Shown here in pieces: positions 5,373 through 7,346 of a stretch of 7,346 nt of DNA. The position numbers and the translations under genes are program-made. The DNA is taken from the NCBI GenBank assembly GCA_035544635.1, contig DATKDQ010000069.1:1-7346 (forward strand), read 5' to 3'. The first letter of the stretch is position 1; each line of letters opens with the position of its first letter. Source of the stretch: DATAFT01 sp035544635. GTDB taxonomy: Bacteria > Acidobacteriota > Thermoanaerobaculia > Multivoradales > Multivoraceae. Below the pieces are notes generated by a model. That model made no database searches. It was not told the origin of the DNA and saw only the letters and a program-made list of their open reading frames with translations.

Positions 5373-6793
5373 TCCACAAGCGGAGCCGCGTGCACGCGGC
5401 GCTCTGCCTGACCAGCGACGTGCTCGCGATCGGCGCAGCTTTCTTCGTCGCCTGGTGGCTGCGCTTCGAGACCGACCTCCTGCTGCCGTTGGTCGGCGCC
5501 AAGCCGGTTCCTCATTTCGAGTACTACCTGCGGCTGCTGCCGTTCCTGGCGGTGGCCTTCCCGGCGGTGTTCTACTTCCGCGGTCTCTACGAGCCTCGGC
5601 GGGGGCGGAGCCGCGTGGAGGAAGCGCTCTCGATTCTGCTCGCAGCCGTGATCGCCAGCCTGCTCGTGACCGGGTTGTCCTCGCTGTATCGCCCGCCCGA
5701 GCCGCTCGACCCCAACCTCGACTTCACCTACAGCCGAGGCTTCCTCGGCGCGTTCGCGCTGTCGAGCTACCTCTTCGTCGCCACCGGCCGGCTCCTGATC
5801 CGCGAGACCATGCGCGCGATGCGGCGCCGCGGCCACAACCTGTCCCGCATCCTGATCATCGGCGCCGGCAGGGTCGGGCGCGAGGTGACGCAGAAGATCC
5901 TCGACCACCGCGAGCTGGGCTTCGAGGTGGTCGGCTTCCTCGACGACAAGAAGCCCGGGGGCGAGGTGCTGGGGCGGCCGATCCTGGGCACGCTCAAGGA
6001 CCTGCCCGAGGTGCTCGGCCGCCACCCGGTGGACCAGGTGATGATCGCGCTCCCGCTCGAGGCGAAGCGCAAGACGATGCGGATCCTCGATCACCTCGGC
6101 AAGGAGTGCGTCGAGGTGCGGATGGTGCCCGACGTGCTCGAGTACACCGCGCTCAAGGCCTCGCTCGAGGATCTCGACGGCACCCCGCTCATCAACCTCT
6201 CGCGCACGCCGCTCGAAGGCTGGAACAGCTTCGCCAAGCGGGTGATCGACGTCGCGCTCTCGACGCTGCTCCTGATCCTCTGCGCGCCCTTCCTCGCCAT
6301 GGTCGCCATCGCCATCTGGTGGGAGGACCGCGGGCCGGCCTTCTACCGCCAGGAGCGCATGGGGATCGACGGCAAGTCGTTCCACCTCTGGAAGCTCCGT
6401 TCGATGCGCCACGACGCCGAGGCGAGCACCGGTCCGATCTGGGCGATCCGTGACGACCCGCGCCGCACCCGCATCGGCCGCTTCCTGCGCCGCACCTCGC
6501 TCGACGAGCTGCCGCAGCTCTGGAACGTGCTGGTCGGGGAGATGTCGCTGGTCGGACCACGGCCGCCGCTGCCCTACGAGGTGGAGCTGTACGACGAGCG
6601 GCAGCGCCGCCGCCTGACCGTGAAGCCGGGTCTGACCGGCCTGTGGCAGGTGTCGGGTCGGAACCGCATCAGCTATCGCGACATGTGCGAGCTGGACCTC
6701 GAGTACATCCGCCGGTGGAGCCACGCGCTCGACGCGCTGATTCTGCTGCGCACCCTGCCGGTCGTGTTCCTGAATTCCGGTCGCGCTCACTAG
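5369..6793 (+). CDS. Polyprenyl-phosphate sugar-1-phosphate transferase (WcaJ-like initiating enzyme)
   Basis: A 474-residue inner-membrane enzyme that should transfer a sugar-1-phosphate from a UDP-sugar to undecaprenyl phosphate, starting a capsule or exopolysaccharide unit. The layout is that of long polyisoprenyl-phosphate hexose-1-phosphate transferases: four hydrophobic segments (about 12-30, 52-70, 86-106, 125-143), a nucleotide-binding-like domain with GAGRVG at 165-170, then a membrane hairpin (about 292-318, with Pro307) and the catalytic domain. The latter holds FYRQERMG, FHLWKLRSM, the catalytic pair Asp379-Glu380 in SLDELPQLWN, MSLVGPRPP, and KPGLTGLWQVSGR (419-431). The GTG start overlaps the upstream stop by 4 bases and has GAGGG (5358-5362) 6 bases before it. 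The length is normal and all key motifs are present, so it should be active. The sugar is probably glucose or galactose, but this is not decided by sequence. Confidence 0.95.
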   Translation: MIHKRSRVHAALCLTSDVLAIGAAFFVAWWLRFETDLLLPLVGAKPVPHFEYYLRLLPFLAVAFPAVFYFRGLYEPRRGRSRVEEALSILLAAVIASLLVTGLSSLYRPPEPLDPNLDFTYSRGFLGAFALSSYLFVATGRLLIRETMRAMRRRGHNLSRILIIGAGRVGREVTQKILDHRELGFEVVGFLDDKKPGGEVLGRPILGTLKDLPEVLGRHPVDQVMIALPLEAKRKTMRILDHLGKECVEVRMVPDVLEYTALKASLEDLDGTPLINLSRTPLEGWNSFAKRVIDVALSTLLLILCAPFLAMVAIAIWWEDRGPAFYRQERMGIDGKSFHLWKLRSMRHDAEASTGPIWAIRDDPRRTRIGRFLRRTSLDELPQLWNVLVGEMSLVGPRPPLPYEVELYDERQRRRLTVKPGLTGLWQVSGRNRISYRDMCELDLEYIRRWSHALDALILLRTLPVVFLNSGRAH

Positions 6794-6822
6794 CCGCTCT
6801 CCAAAGCGGCCGAGTCATCGGC
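6793..6822. terminator. Two adjoining short hairpins between convergent genes
   Basis: GCCGCT (6793-6798) pairs with AGCGGC (6805-6810) around CTCCAA, and GCCGA (6809-6813) pairs with TCGGC (6818-6822) around GTCA. They share two bases, so only one can form fully at a time. They fill most of the 39-base gap between two convergent stop codons, where a bidirectional terminator is expected. No T-run is present on either strand. Confidence 0.35.
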
Positions 6823-6832
6823 GGCGTCCGGC

Positions 6833-7346
6833 TCAGCGATCCTTCGGCAGTGCGCGCACCTCGAGCTTGGGCGACCAGCCCAGGCGCAGCTCGGTTCGCC
6901 AGCTGCGATCGTTCTCGCGGAAATCCCGATTGAAGCGGTACGTGCGGCTGACGTCCGCGCTCACCGAGAAAGCCCCCCGAAGGAGCAGCGCGCGCAGGCC
7001 GCCGATCAGCTCCGTGTCGTGCTCGTAGGGCGCCGAGCGACGCAGAGCGACAGCGTCGAGGACTGTCTCGTTCCTGCGGATTCGCTCGAAGTACGCGCCG
7101 ACCGTGCCGCGCGCGAAGAGGGCATCGAGCGCGACGAACTGAGCTTCTCCACCCGGCCCCACCGCTGCACCGAGCAGCTGGCCCCGGTGGGTGTAGCCCT
7201 GGGTCACCTGGTGGTGCGTGTAATAGACGGTGAGCGGCCGGCTGTTCGTCCGGGTTTCGCCTTTCTCCTGCAGGTGGACCAGCTCCCCGTGAATCCGCAG
7301 TGTCAGAGCGTCGCTCAGGGCGGTCAGCTTCTGGACTCCGAGCATG
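6833..7346 (-). CDS. Capsule assembly protein, Wzi family (C-terminal part, 5' end off the window)
   Basis: The frame is open to the right edge, so the 170 residues counted here are the C-terminal part; the Met at 7345-7343 is probably internal. Alternating polar and hydrophobic stretches suggest outer-membrane beta strands, for example LTLRIHGELVHLQ and GTVGAYFERIRRN. The segment YYTHHQVTQGYTHRGQLLGA followed by VGPGG is what I recognise from the Wzi capsule-assembly family, whose Escherichia coli member is a beta-barrel that anchors surface capsule. The protein ends in a strand-like WRTELRLGWSPKLEVRALP, as an outer-membrane barrel might. It converges on the sugar transferase gene with 39 bases between the stops, and fits a capsule or exopolysaccharide locus. 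The family assignment is from remembered motifs; another outer-membrane barrel of the same superfamily is possible. Confidence 0.75.
   Translation of the reverse strand, partial: MLGVQKLTALSDALTLRIHGELVHLQEKGETRTNSRPLTVYYTHHQVTQGYTHRGQLLGAAVGPGGEAQFVALDALFARGTVGAYFERIRRNETVLDAVALRRSAPYEHDTELIGGLRALLLRGAFSVSADVSRTYRFNRDFRENDRSWRTELRLGWSPKLEVRALPKDR

Noticed and set aside
5198..6790. 530-codon minus-strand frame opposite the sugar transferase
   Set aside because: The plus strand encodes an intact enzyme with all expected motifs; the opposite frame is rich in Glu/Arg/His/Ala as expected from antisense of such codons.

Overview
This is a GC-rich (by eye near 70%) bacterial window whose genes have strongly G/C-biased third codon positions. 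The outer-membrane Wzi-type protein at the right edge and a signal-peptide-bearing secreted protein point to a Gram-negative organism. Gene content and style (luciferase-like monooxygenase with a hydrolase partner, DUF3500, polysaccharide genes) would suit an environmental deltaproteobacterium-like lineage such as Binatota or Myxococcota. That placement is a guess; nothing here fixes the taxon.

Left part (1-2930, plus strand): the end of a DUF6624 protein gene is followed by 124 bases holding a small hairpin and a possible promoter. Next comes a two-gene unit of a luciferase-like (LLM class) flavin-dependent oxidoreductase and an alpha/beta hydrolase 16 bases downstream. This pair probably oxidises and then hydrolyses an unknown organic substrate. 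A long nested hairpin just after the hydrolase stop is the likely transcription end.

Middle (2972-4184): a minus-strand gene for a secreted DUF3500 protein converges on the hydrolase gene. It diverges from the polysaccharide genes across a 127-base region containing two dyad symmetries and promoter-like elements for both directions.

Right part (4185-7346): a family 4 glycosyltransferase and a polyprenyl-phosphate sugar-1-phosphate transferase overlap by 4 bases, and a convergent gene for the C-terminal part of a Wzi-family capsule protein runs off the right edge. Together they look like part of an exopolysaccharide or capsule locus: the sugar transferase loads the first sugar on the lipid carrier, the glycosyltransferase extends it, and the Wzi-like protein acts at the outer membrane.

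No RNA genes, CRISPR arrays, insertion sequences or attachment sites were seen. I found no clearly new system. The most unusual local signal is a sharp GC drop at the 3' end of the glycosyltransferase gene, containing a perfect TTGACA box and a 7-base inverted repeat.
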